DNA from: Blattabacterium sp. (Mastotermes darwiniensis) str. MADAR | Lineage (GTDB): Bacteria; Bacteroidota; Bacteroidia; Flavobacteriales; Blattabacteriaceae | Direction of reading: 5' to 3' | Length of the DNA stretch: 64,000 nucleotides | Assembly: GCF_000233435.1 (NCBI RefSeq) | Contig: NC_016146.1 | Coordinates: forward strand, 491,672-555,671 | Part shown: piece after piece, positions 18,292-26,121 of the stretch | Layout of the letters: each line of letters opens with the position of its first letter | Numbering within the stretch: position 1 is the stretch's first letter | Made by a program: the position numbers and the translations under genes | Notes under the pieces: generated by a model | Told to the model about the DNA's origin: nothing | Seen by the model: only the letters and a program-made list of their open reading frames with translations | Database searches by the model: none

Positions 18292-19601
18292 TGATTCTAT
18301 GGATGACTATACAGAATTTATATGATTTATATACCATTTCTTCCGGGATTGAAATAAATAGTAAAAAAGTAAAAAATGGATCTATTTTTTTTTCCATAAG
18401 AGGAAAAAATTTTGATGGAAATCAATTTGCTCATGAAGCTATATCCAATGGAGCAATAATGTCCATAGTAGATAATAGAAAATATTCTTTTACTCATAAA
18501 AAAATTCTTTTTGTAAAAGATTCCTTATCTATTTTACAAAAATTAGCTCTATACCATAGAATTAAATTAAAAAATATTCCTATTATTGCTATTACAGGAA
18601 GTAATGGAAAAACTACTACCAAAGAATTAACAACAGCTATTCTTTCTAAGAAATATGAAATTGTCCATTCTACTAAAAATAATTTGAACAATCATATCGG
18701 AATTCCATTAACCATATTATCTATGTCTAAAAATACACAAATATCAGTTATAGAAATTGGGGCTAGTCATGAGAATGAGGTGGACAATATGTGTTCCATA
18801 ATTAATCCTGATTATGGATACATCACTAATTTTGGAAAATCTCATTTAGAAGGATTTAAAAATATGAAAGGAGTCATTCGTGGAAAATTGGAATTATATG
18901 ATTTTTTAAGAAAAAACAAAAAAAAAGTTTTTGTTAATGGAGATGATCCTATACAGTTGATTAATAGTATAGGAATAAACAGATATATTTTTTCGGAAAA
19001 AGAGAATTCAGATGTAAGAATTAAATATTTATGGAAGAAAACTTATTTAGAATCTATTTTATGTATGAATGATATGAAAATAGTATCCCCATTAGTGGGA
19101 ACTTATAACTTATACAATATTGCTTCCTCCATAACTATTGGAAAATATTTTAAAGTCCCTTTAATAAAGATAAAAAAAGCTGTAGAAGAATTTATACCTA
19201 AAAATCATCGTTCTCAAATATTAGAAAAAAATCATATAAAAATAATTATGGACTGCTATAATGCTAATCCTAGTAGTATGAGAGAATCTCTTACTTTTTT
19301 TAACAATAAACTTCAAGGGAATAAAATAGCTATATTGGGAGATATGTTAGAATTAGGAGTATTTTCTAAAAATGAACATAAAGAAATTATTTTATTTTTA
19401 GATAAAAGTAATATCAATAAAATATTTCTTATTGGAGAAATATTTTTCAATACTAATATCAAAACTTCCGATAAAATTGTAAAATTTTTTAATAAAAATA
19501 GATTCATTCAATGGATCAATAATAAATCTTTTCAAACAGATTATATACTCATCAAAGGTTCTAGAAAAAATGCCTTAGAGAGTCTGATTCCTTTTTTGTA
19601 G
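18291..19601 (+). CDS. murF: UDP-MurNAc-tripeptide--D-Ala-D-Ala ligase
   Basis: Adds D-Ala-D-Ala to the UDP-MurNAc tripeptide, the last cytoplasmic step of peptidoglycan precursor synthesis. The 436 residues show the N-terminal substrate domain (INSKKVKNGSIFFSIRGKNFDG split across 22-43), the ATP loop GSNGKTTT at 103-110, the NNLNNHIGIPLTIL segment, EIGASHENEVD, and the C-terminal DCYNANPSSMRES. All Mur ligase landmarks are intact, so the cell still makes peptidoglycan. It starts within the stop codon of cdaA; a second ATG four codons in could also serve. Confidence 0.96.
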   Translation: MILWMTIQNLYDLYTISSGIEINSKKVKNGSIFFSIRGKNFDGNQFAHEAISNGAIMSIVDNRKYSFTHKKILFVKDSLSILQKLALYHRIKLKNIPIIAITGSNGKTTTKELTTAILSKKYEIVHSTKNNLNNHIGIPLTILSMSKNTQISVIEIGASHENEVDNMCSIINPDYGYITNFGKSHLEGFKNMKGVIRGKLELYDFLRKNKKKVFVNGDDPIQLINSIGINRYIFSEKENSDVRIKYLWKKTYLESILCMNDMKIVSPLVGTYNLYNIASSITIGKYFKVPLIKIKKAVEEFIPKNHRSQILEKNHIKIIMDCYNANPSSMRESLTFFNNKLQGNKIAILGDMLELGVFSKNEHKEIILFLDKSNINKIFLIGEIFFNTNIKTSDKIVKFFNKNRFIQWINNKSFQTDYILIKGSRKNALESLIPFL

Positions 19602-19626
19602 ATTTATATCTTAAAGATTAAATTTG
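19595..19626 (+). promoter_or_regulatory. Bacteroidetes-type promoter for pdhA
   Basis: TTTG at 19595-19598, a 20-base spacer and TAAATTTG at 19619-19626 match the -33/-7 pattern TTTG-N(19-21)-TAnnTTTG known for Bacteroidetes housekeeping sigma. The -7 box ends 28 bases before the pdhA ATG. It is the only box in the window where I could also see a well-spaced -33 element. Confidence 0.6.
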
Positions 19627-19654
19627 TAAGGAAGAGAATTTGTGAAATTTTTTT

Positions 19655-20659
19655 ATGAAAAAAATTACCACAAAAACCTACCTCAAGTGGTTTCAAGATA
19701 TGTATTTCTGGAGAAAATTTGAGGATAAATGCCGTTCCCTATATTTAAAACAAAAAATTAGAGGGTTTTTGCACTTATATAATGGACAAGAAGCACTACC
19801 TGCTGGATTAACTCATGCAATGGATTTATCCAAAGATAAAATTATTACGGCTTATAGATGTCATATATTACCTATTTCTATGGGAGTGGATCCAAAAATA
19901 GTTATGGCAGAACTTCTAGGAAAAAAAACAGGAACTTCTCATGGAATGGGGGGTTCTATGCATATTTTCAGCAAAAAACATCGTTTTTATGGAGGACATG
20001 GAATTGTAGGAGGACAAATTCCATTAGGTGCTGGTATTGCTTTTGCCGATAAATATTTCAATAGAAAAGCAGTAACACTAACACTTATGGGAGATGGAGC
20101 TGTGAGACAAGGATCATTACACGAAACTTTTAATATGGCTATGTTATGGAAGTTACCAGTTGTTTTCATTTGCGAAAATAACCAATATGCTATGGGAACA
20201 TCTGTAAAAAGAAGTACTAATGTAGAAGAAATTTATAAAATTGGACATTCCTATGGAATGCCTTCTTATCCTGTAGATGGAATGGATCCTGAGAAAATAG
20301 CTAAAACTGCTTATACTGCTATTGAAAGGGCTAGGAGTGGAAATGGATCTACTTTCTTAGATGTTAAAACTTACAGATATAGAGGTCATTCCATAGCGGA
20401 TTCTGAATTATATAGAAGTAAAGAGGAAATTATTTCATATAAAAAAAAAGACCCCATTTTAAGGTTAAAAAATATTATTATACAAAATAAATGGGCAACA
20501 ATAGAAAGGTTAAATTTTATTGAAAATGAAATAAAAAAAGAAGTAGAATCCTGTGTCGAATTTGCGGAAAAATCAGAGTTTCCTTCTTTGAAACAAATGT
20601 ATAATATTGTTTATCATGAAAATAATTATCCTTTTTTAGATGAATTTAAATCTTCCTAA
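19655..20659 (+). CDS. pdhA: Pyruvate dehydrogenase E1 alpha subunit
   Basis: Thiamine-diphosphate subunit of the pyruvate dehydrogenase complex, converting pyruvate to the acetyl group of acetyl-CoA with E1 beta and E2. The 334 residues include GFLHLYNGQEA near 36, the TPP motif from MGDGAVRQGSLHE to ENNQYAMGTSVKR, HGMGGSMHIF, and the phosphorylation-loop region YRYRGHSIADSELYRS. It is full length and is followed by the E2 gene 45 bases later. The E1 beta gene is not adjacent, as in other flavobacteria where pdhB lies elsewhere. Confidence 0.97.
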   Translation: MKKITTKTYLKWFQDMYFWRKFEDKCRSLYLKQKIRGFLHLYNGQEALPAGLTHAMDLSKDKIITAYRCHILPISMGVDPKIVMAELLGKKTGTSHGMGGSMHIFSKKHRFYGGHGIVGGQIPLGAGIAFADKYFNRKAVTLTLMGDGAVRQGSLHETFNMAMLWKLPVVFICENNQYAMGTSVKRSTNVEEIYKIGHSYGMPSYPVDGMDPEKIAKTAYTAIERARSGNGSTFLDVKTYRYRGHSIADSELYRSKEEIISYKKKDPILRLKNIIIQNKWATIERLNFIENEIKKEVESCVEFAEKSEFPSLKQMYNIVYHENNYPFLDEFKSS

Positions 20660-20704
20660 TTTTTTTATATATATTATTATTGTGAAAATAAAAACATTAA
20701 AACA

Positions 20705-21832
20705 ATGGCAGAAATAATATACATGCCAAAATTGAGCGACACTATGGAAGAGGGAACTGTAATAAAATGGAATAAAAAAATAGGAGATAAAGTTTCCGAA
20801 GGAGATATTTTAGCAGAAATTGAAACGGATAAAGCTATTCAAGATTTTGAAATAGATGTAAGTGGCGTTTTACTTTTTATTGGGGTTAAAGAAGGAGAAA
20901 AAACACGTGTTAATGAAATATTAGCCATTCTTGGTGAAGAAGGGGAGGATATAAGTTCCCTCATAAAAAAAAGTTTTTCATTAAAAAAAGAAGAAAAAAT
21001 TGTTCTTGAAAAAAAAGAAAATAGAGTTTTTATCTCCCCTTTAGCAAAAAAAATGGCAAAAGAAATAGGAATGTCTACTGATAAGATTAAGGGAAGTGGA
21101 GATAACAGTCGTATTATTAAAAGAGATATTGAAAAAACATCAGAAAATAATGATCAAATAATTATACTTTCTTCTATCAGAAAAAAAATAGCAGAAAATT
21201 TAACACATTCCAAATTTACAGCTCCACACTATTATCTTTTCATAGAAGTAAATACAGAAAAAATGATTCATTTAAGGAAAAACTTAAACGATAAACTTCC
21301 TACAGAAGAAAAAATATCTTTTAATGACCTCCTTGTTAAAGCTGTAGCTAAATCTCTAAGAAAACATCCTAATGTGAATACATCGTGGAAAGAAAAAGAA
21401 ATAATATATCATTCCAATATTAATGTTGGAGTAGCAGTAGCTATAAAAGAAGGGCTAATTGTTCCGGTGATTAAAAATACCGATCAAAAATCATTATTAC
21501 AAATATCTCAAGAAATAAAAGATAAATCATTACGTTCAAGGTTAAGGAAAATAAAACCAGAAGAAATGGAAAATAGCACGTTTACAGTTTCCAATTTAGG
21601 AATGTATGGAATAGAATTCTTTACCTCTATTATTAATCTTCCTAATTCTTCTATTCTATCTATAGGAACTATTATGGAAAAACCAGTGGTTAAAGATTCA
21701 AAGATTGAAATAGGACATGTTATGAAATTGACATTATCCTGTGATCATAGAATTATAGATGGATCTACAGGAAGTAATTTTCTTCAATTTTTGAAAAATA
21801 TGTTAGAAGACCCAATGGGAATATTAGTTTGA
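20705..21832 (+). CDS. pdhC: Dihydrolipoamide acetyltransferase (E2) of pyruvate dehydrogenase
   Basis: Core subunit that moves the acetyl group from lipoate to CoA. The 375-residue protein has a single N-terminal lipoyl domain with Lys43 in EIETDKAIQDFEID, a peripheral-subunit-binding domain at about 107-145 (ISPLAKKMAKEIGM to IIKRDIEK), and a catalytic domain ending with the active-site CDHRIIDG. Many flavobacterial E2 proteins are longer with more than one lipoyl domain, so this is a trimmed form. Its stop overlaps the tail of the convergent terC gene by nine bases. Confidence 0.95.
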   Translation: MAEIIYMPKLSDTMEEGTVIKWNKKIGDKVSEGDILAEIETDKAIQDFEIDVSGVLLFIGVKEGEKTRVNEILAILGEEGEDISSLIKKSFSLKKEEKIVLEKKENRVFISPLAKKMAKEIGMSTDKIKGSGDNSRIIKRDIEKTSENNDQIIILSSIRKKIAENLTHSKFTAPHYYLFIEVNTEKMIHLRKNLNDKLPTEEKISFNDLLVKAVAKSLRKHPNVNTSWKEKEIIYHSNINVGVAVAIKEGLIVPVIKNTDQKSLLQISQEIKDKSLRSRLRKIKPEEMENSTFTVSNLGMYGIEFFTSIINLPNSSILSIGTIMEKPVVKDSKIEIGHVMKLTLSCDHRIIDGSTGSNFLQFLKNMLEDPMGILV

Positions 21833-22540
21833 TTTTTTTTTATTTTTAATCCATAAAATAAAAATTGGAAAAAAAAATAAAGCCATAGCTATAAATGAAA
21901 AGATACTTTCCAACGAAGAATATTCTTTTTCGAATTCAAAAAAAATAGACGATATAAGTTTTATTCCAAGTAGGATTACAACAGAAAATGCAGAATCCTT
22001 CATAAAGGGATAAATTTCCATTATTTTTACTAATCCTTGAGAAGTAAATCTCATAGTTAAAATACCTATAAAAACGCCTAATAAAATTAATAGAAAATTT
22101 TCCGATAAGGAAACAGCCGAAAATATATTATCAATAGAAAAAGCTAAATCCATTATTCCTATAGAGATAAGTACTCTCCAAAAAGAATCTTGAAGTGTTA
22201 TCTTTTTTTTGAATTTATTTTCATATTTATTCTTTGAAAAAAAATGATTTAATCCAATAAGAATTAAATATAAACCTCCTAATGTTTTTAACCACCAGAC
22301 TTTAATTAGTATAGAGGAAAATATTAGTACAGTTACTCTCAAAAAATAAGCTCCAAAAATTCCATATTTTAAAGCTCTTTTTCTATCTTTTTTTTTTAGT
22401 CCCATAACCATAGATGCTATCATAACCGCATTATCTATGGATAATATGCTTTCTATTAAAAATAGATTTCCTAGAATAGAAATAGAGACTAAAGGTTTTT
22501 TTATAAGATCTGTAATAGAATTAAAAATAAATTCCTTCAT
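21824..22540 (-). CDS. TerC family integral membrane protein
   Basis: Polytopic membrane protein of the TerC/Alx family, linked to tellurite resistance and metal-ion (manganese) export or to loading of secreted metalloproteins. The 238 residues have seven hydrophobic segments, with the conserved acidic motifs ESILSIDNAVMIASMV near 30 and MDLAFSIDNIFSAVSL near 130. Both are needed in characterised members. It is six bases downstream of the ABC exporter on the same strand and ends within the tail of pdhC. The exact substrate is unknown. Confidence 0.88.
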   Translation of the reverse strand: MKEFIFNSITDLIKKPLVSISILGNLFLIESILSIDNAVMIASMVMGLKKKDRKRALKYGIFGAYFLRVTVLIFSSILIKVWWLKTLGGLYLILIGLNHFFSKNKYENKFKKKITLQDSFWRVLISIGIMDLAFSIDNIFSAVSLSENFLLILLGVFIGILTMRFTSQGLVKIMEIYPFMKDSAFSVVILLGIKLISSIFFEFEKEYSSLESIFSFIAMALFFFPIFILWIKNKKKSN

Positions 22541-22546
22541 TATTTT

Positions 22547-24388
22547 TTAAAAACTTTGCATGGATAGTAAATTACTGTATATTCCTTGTTTTGAAATTAA
22601 AACATTGTGTTTTCCTTGTTCTATTATTTTTCCTTTTTCCAATACAATAATATGATCTGCATTTTGTATAATAGTAGAGGATAATCTATGAGCTATGACT
22701 AATGAAGTTCTATTTTTCATCATCTTATTTAAAGCTTTTTGAACCATTATTTCTGATTCCGTGTCTAAAGAAGAAGTGGCCTCATCTAAGATCATAATTG
22801 GAGGATTTTTTAATACAATTCTAGCTATACTAATTCTTTGTTTTTGTCCCATGGATAATTTATTCCCATTGTATCCAATAATAGTATCATATCCTTTTGG
22901 AAGTTTTTGAATGAAACAATGAGCATTTGCTATTTTAGCTGCTTGTATTACAGAATTCATAGAAATCTTTCCTTCTAATCCTAAGGTAATATTATTGATA
23001 ACTGAATCATTAAAAAGGACTGGTTCTTGCGTTACAATCCCTAGTAACCTTCTATAATCTTTAGTTTTTAAATACTTAATGTTGATTCCATCAATGGTTA
23101 TTTCTCCAGAGGTAGCCTCATAAAAATTAGCAAGTAAATTAGCAATAGTAGATTTACCACTTCCGGATCTACCTACTAAAGCTATAGTTTTTCCTTTTTT
23201 TAAGGAAAAATTTAAATTCTGAATCAATACTAATTGATTGTACTTCAAGGATACATTACGAAATAAAATTTCATTTTTAAAATGAAAAATAGATTTATAT
23301 CCTGTTTTTTTGTTATTGGAGGAACATTGAGTATTTAATATTTCTACAACACGTTCTGCAGAAGCTTTTCCTTTCTGAATATTGGATATAGAATTCACTA
23401 AATTTTTTGCTGGATTAATGATTTGAAAAAATAATCCTACAAAAGAAAAAAGTATTTCAGGATCCATTCCTTTTTTTTCTAGAAAAAGTTTTCCTCCATA
23501 CCAAATAATTAATATCATAGTGATAGAGCCTAAGAACTCACTAATTGGAGAAGCTAATTCTTTTTTACGATTCACACGTGCAGAAAGTCTTTTTTGACAT
23601 TCAGATACTTTTTCAAAACGTTTTTGCATCTTATTCTCCGCATTGAATATATTTATAATTTTTGTAGAATTCAAGGTCTCTTCTATGACAGAAAATAATT
23701 TACCTAATTGATTTTGAGCCCCTCTTGCATCTTTTTTCAAACTATTTCCTATGATAGAAATCAATGTTCCCATTAATGGTAAAAGAATAAAAGCAAATAA
23801 AGTCAACTGATAACTCATAAAAGATAAAGTAAGTAAATGAAAAAAAACCATAATGGGAGAACTAATCATATTGGCTAGAGAATTTACAATAGAAATTTCT
23901 ATTTCATTTACATCGTTAGACAATCTGGACATTAAGTCTCCATTTTTTTTATCGTAAAAAAAAATTATTGGAAAAGACAATATTTTTCTATGAAAATCAT
24001 TTCGAATATTTCGTATGATAGAAGTTCTTATACCTATCATAAAATATTCTGCTAAATACCTAAAAACATTTCGAATTAGAAAAAGAAAAATAATGAATAT
24101 ACATAAAATTCCAAGTGTATTTATTTTGCCATACTTATCTGATAAAATCTCTATATAATAATGAAAATATCTTTGAATAAAATTAAATGATCCATCCAAT
24201 AAATTAAAAAATGTTGTTTTATTTTCTTGTTTTTCCTCAGATATTTCCAATAAAAAACTCAATAGAGGAGAAATAGATATTATAGATATGACAGAAAATA
24301 AAGAATGTAAAAAGTTACACGATATATTTAGAATGTAGTAATATTTATAAGGTTTTGAATAAGATAAAATTTTTTCAAGTGCATTCAT
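22547..24388 (-). CDS. MsbA-like ABC exporter (membrane plus ATPase)
   Basis: Half-transporter of the type IV ABC exporter family; in a Gram-negative symbiont the likeliest cargo is lipid A core or another lipid, but drug or peptide export cannot be excluded. The 613 residues have about six membrane helices in the first 330, then an ATPase with Walker A GRSGSGKSTIANLLA, Q-loop VTQEPVLF, signature KLSMGQKQRISIARI (Met replacing the usual Gly in LSGGQ, giving LSMGQ), Walker B MILDEATSSLD and H-loop IAHRLSS. A TATCTTTG box lies 24 bases before the ATG. Confidence 0.88.
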   Translation of the reverse strand: MNALEKILSYSKPYKYYYILNISCNFLHSLFSVISIISISPLLSFLLEISEEKQENKTTFFNLLDGSFNFIQRYFHYYIEILSDKYGKINTLGILCIFIIFLFLIRNVFRYLAEYFMIGIRTSIIRNIRNDFHRKILSFPIIFFYDKKNGDLMSRLSNDVNEIEISIVNSLANMISSPIMVFFHLLTLSFMSYQLTLFAFILLPLMGTLISIIGNSLKKDARGAQNQLGKLFSVIEETLNSTKIINIFNAENKMQKRFEKVSECQKRLSARVNRKKELASPISEFLGSITMILIIWYGGKLFLEKKGMDPEILFSFVGLFFQIINPAKNLVNSISNIQKGKASAERVVEILNTQCSSNNKKTGYKSIFHFKNEILFRNVSLKYNQLVLIQNLNFSLKKGKTIALVGRSGSGKSTIANLLANFYEATSGEITIDGINIKYLKTKDYRRLLGIVTQEPVLFNDSVINNITLGLEGKISMNSVIQAAKIANAHCFIQKLPKGYDTIIGYNGNKLSMGQKQRISIARIVLKNPPIMILDEATSSLDTESEIMVQKALNKMMKNRTSLVIAHRLSSTIIQNADHIIVLEKGKIIEQGKHNVLISKQGIYSNLLSMQSF

Positions 24389-24412
24389 TTAATTTTCTTA
24401 GTCCACTAAAAA

Positions 24413-24420
24413 CAAAGATA
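24413..24420 (-). promoter_or_regulatory. TAnnTTTG -7 box for the ABC exporter
   Basis: On the minus strand this reads TATCTTTG, a match to the Bacteroidetes -7 consensus, 24 bases upstream of the ABC exporter ATG at 24388. I could not find a TTG at the expected -33 distance. Confidence 0.4.
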
Positions 24421-24461
24421 ATTAGAAAATTTTATTATACTCTAATTTTTATATTTTTGCC

Positions 24462-25879
24462 ATGAAGGGAAGGGTATAAGAAATTTATTTACAATTTTTA
24501 CAGTTATTATTCTTACATCTATTTGTTTCTATTATATTATTAATTCTTTTATACTTTTATAAATAAAACCCTAAATCTAGGTTTAGATTTAAAAGGAGGA
24601 ATAAGTATGATTGTAGAAGTATCTGAAAAAAGTCTATTAAAAAAATTTTCTGATAATTATAAAAATACAATTTTTTTAAAATTATTAGAAAAAGCAGATG
24701 CAAAAAAAGAAAAAAATACTAATACAGATTATTTTTCTTCCTTTCTCCATTTTTTTTATAAAGAAAAAAAAAAATCTAGGATACATTTTTCTCTTTATGA
24801 TTTTTTTATCCAAAAAAATCAAGACATAAAGAAACTGAATAATGTGAATAATTCAGATGAAGAAATGGAAAAAATTATTAGAATAAAAATGGAATCATCG
24901 ATTTATAATACTTGTAATATTCTGAAGTATAGAATAGATAAATTTGGATTGAGTACACCTAACATACAAAGAATTCATAATTTCAATCGAATTCTAATAG
25001 AATTATCTGGAACAAAAGATATACAAAAATATTTTACAAAAAAAGGCTGAATTAAACTTTTTTGAAGTATGGAATTTACAAGAAATACTTCCCTATTTTG
25101 AAAAAATAAATGAAATTTATTATAAAAATTATTCTTCTTCATTTCCAGAAGTAAAAACATTTGGAAATGAGAATCAATTAAAAATAGTAACTAAATACAA
25201 GATATGGGATGACAATAATCAAGTGGATCAAGAAATTTACAAAAAGATGTTTTTATCATTGAAACCTTATTTTAAAAATATAAATTTTAATGATTTTAAA
25301 GGAAAAGAAAATTCTTTAGGGATTATATCTTACGAAAAAGTAGGTCCTATTATAGCTAAAAATATGACTAAAAATGCTTTTATTTCAATATTTATATCTT
25401 TATTAGGAATATTTTTATATATTTTTATAAAATTTAAAAAATGGCAGTTTGGTTTAGGAGCTGTGATGGCTTTGCTACATGATATCATTCTTGTACTTGG
25501 AGTATTTTCCATTTTTCATAATTGGAATCCAATTTTAGAAGTAGATCAGTCTTTTCTAGCCGCTTTGTTGACTATCATAGGTTATTCAATTAATGATACA
25601 GTAGTTATTTATGATAAAATTAGAAAAATTTCAAATATTTCTTCTTTGATGGATTTTAGAAAAATTATAAACAATGGAATTAATCATTCTTTAACAAGAA
25701 CTATGAATACTTCATTCATTACTTTATTTGTTATAGGAATTATTTTTTTATTTGGAGGAAATACTATTCGTAGTTTTATGTTGGCTTTATTACTTGGAAT
25801 AAGTATTGGGACTTATTCTTCCATATTTGTTGCTTCATCTATAGTATATGATTTATCTAAAAAAACAAAGAAAAAATAA
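24462..25879 (+). pseudogene. secDF: SecDF translocase subunit, internally deleted and frameshifted
   Basis: Remnant of the fused SecD-SecF protein that uses the proton gradient to pull preproteins out of the Sec channel. The flavobacterial protein is roughly 1000 residues; about 470 codons remain in three reading frames. ATG 24462 runs into TAA after five codons, while the next frame encodes the first membrane helix (FTIFTVIILTSICFYY). The frame switches again between 24544 and 24562 to LGLDLKGGISMIVEV and part of the SecD periplasmic domain, then at a seven-A run (25038-25044) to AELNFFEVWNLQEI. Here SecD stops and SecF periplasmic sequence (EVKTFGNENQLKI) follows directly, so SecD helices 2-6 and SecF helix 1 are lost. 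The SecF part is well conserved: FGLGAVMALLHDI and LTIIGYSINDTVVIYDKI. A GTG at 25223 could start a lone SecF-like product of 218 residues. tatA starts in its stop codon. Confidence 0.85.
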
Positions 25880-26121
25880 TGAATTTTTTATTTATTAGTA
25901 TTGAAGAAAGTTTTTTTATTATTTTTATGGCTATAATTGTATTTGGTCCAAAAAAGATACCGGATATAGCTCGTGGAATGGGAAATGGTATAAGATATTT
26001 GAAAAATGCTAAAAATAAAATTAAGAATGAAATAATGAAAAATATTCTTTCTGAAAAAGAACCAACATCTAATAACGAAAAAAAAAAATCAAAGATACAT
26101 TCTTCTGTCAAACGTAATTAA
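25879..26121 (+). CDS. tatA: TatA/TatE family twin-arginine translocase protein
   Basis: Pore-forming subunit of the twin-arginine pathway for folded proteins. The 80 residues show the family plan: a short N-terminal membrane helix (FFIIFMAIIVF), the FGPKKIPDIARGMGNGIR hinge and amphipathic helix, then a charged tail. It starts inside the stop codon of the SecDF remnant (TAATG), so the two were one operon. Its last four bases overlap ppiD on the other strand. No TatC gene is in the window, and whether a full Tat system exists cannot be told here. Confidence 0.9.
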   Translation: MNFLFISIEESFFIIFMAIIVFGPKKIPDIARGMGNGIRYLKNAKNKIKNEIMKNILSEKEPTSNNEKKKSKIHSSVKRN

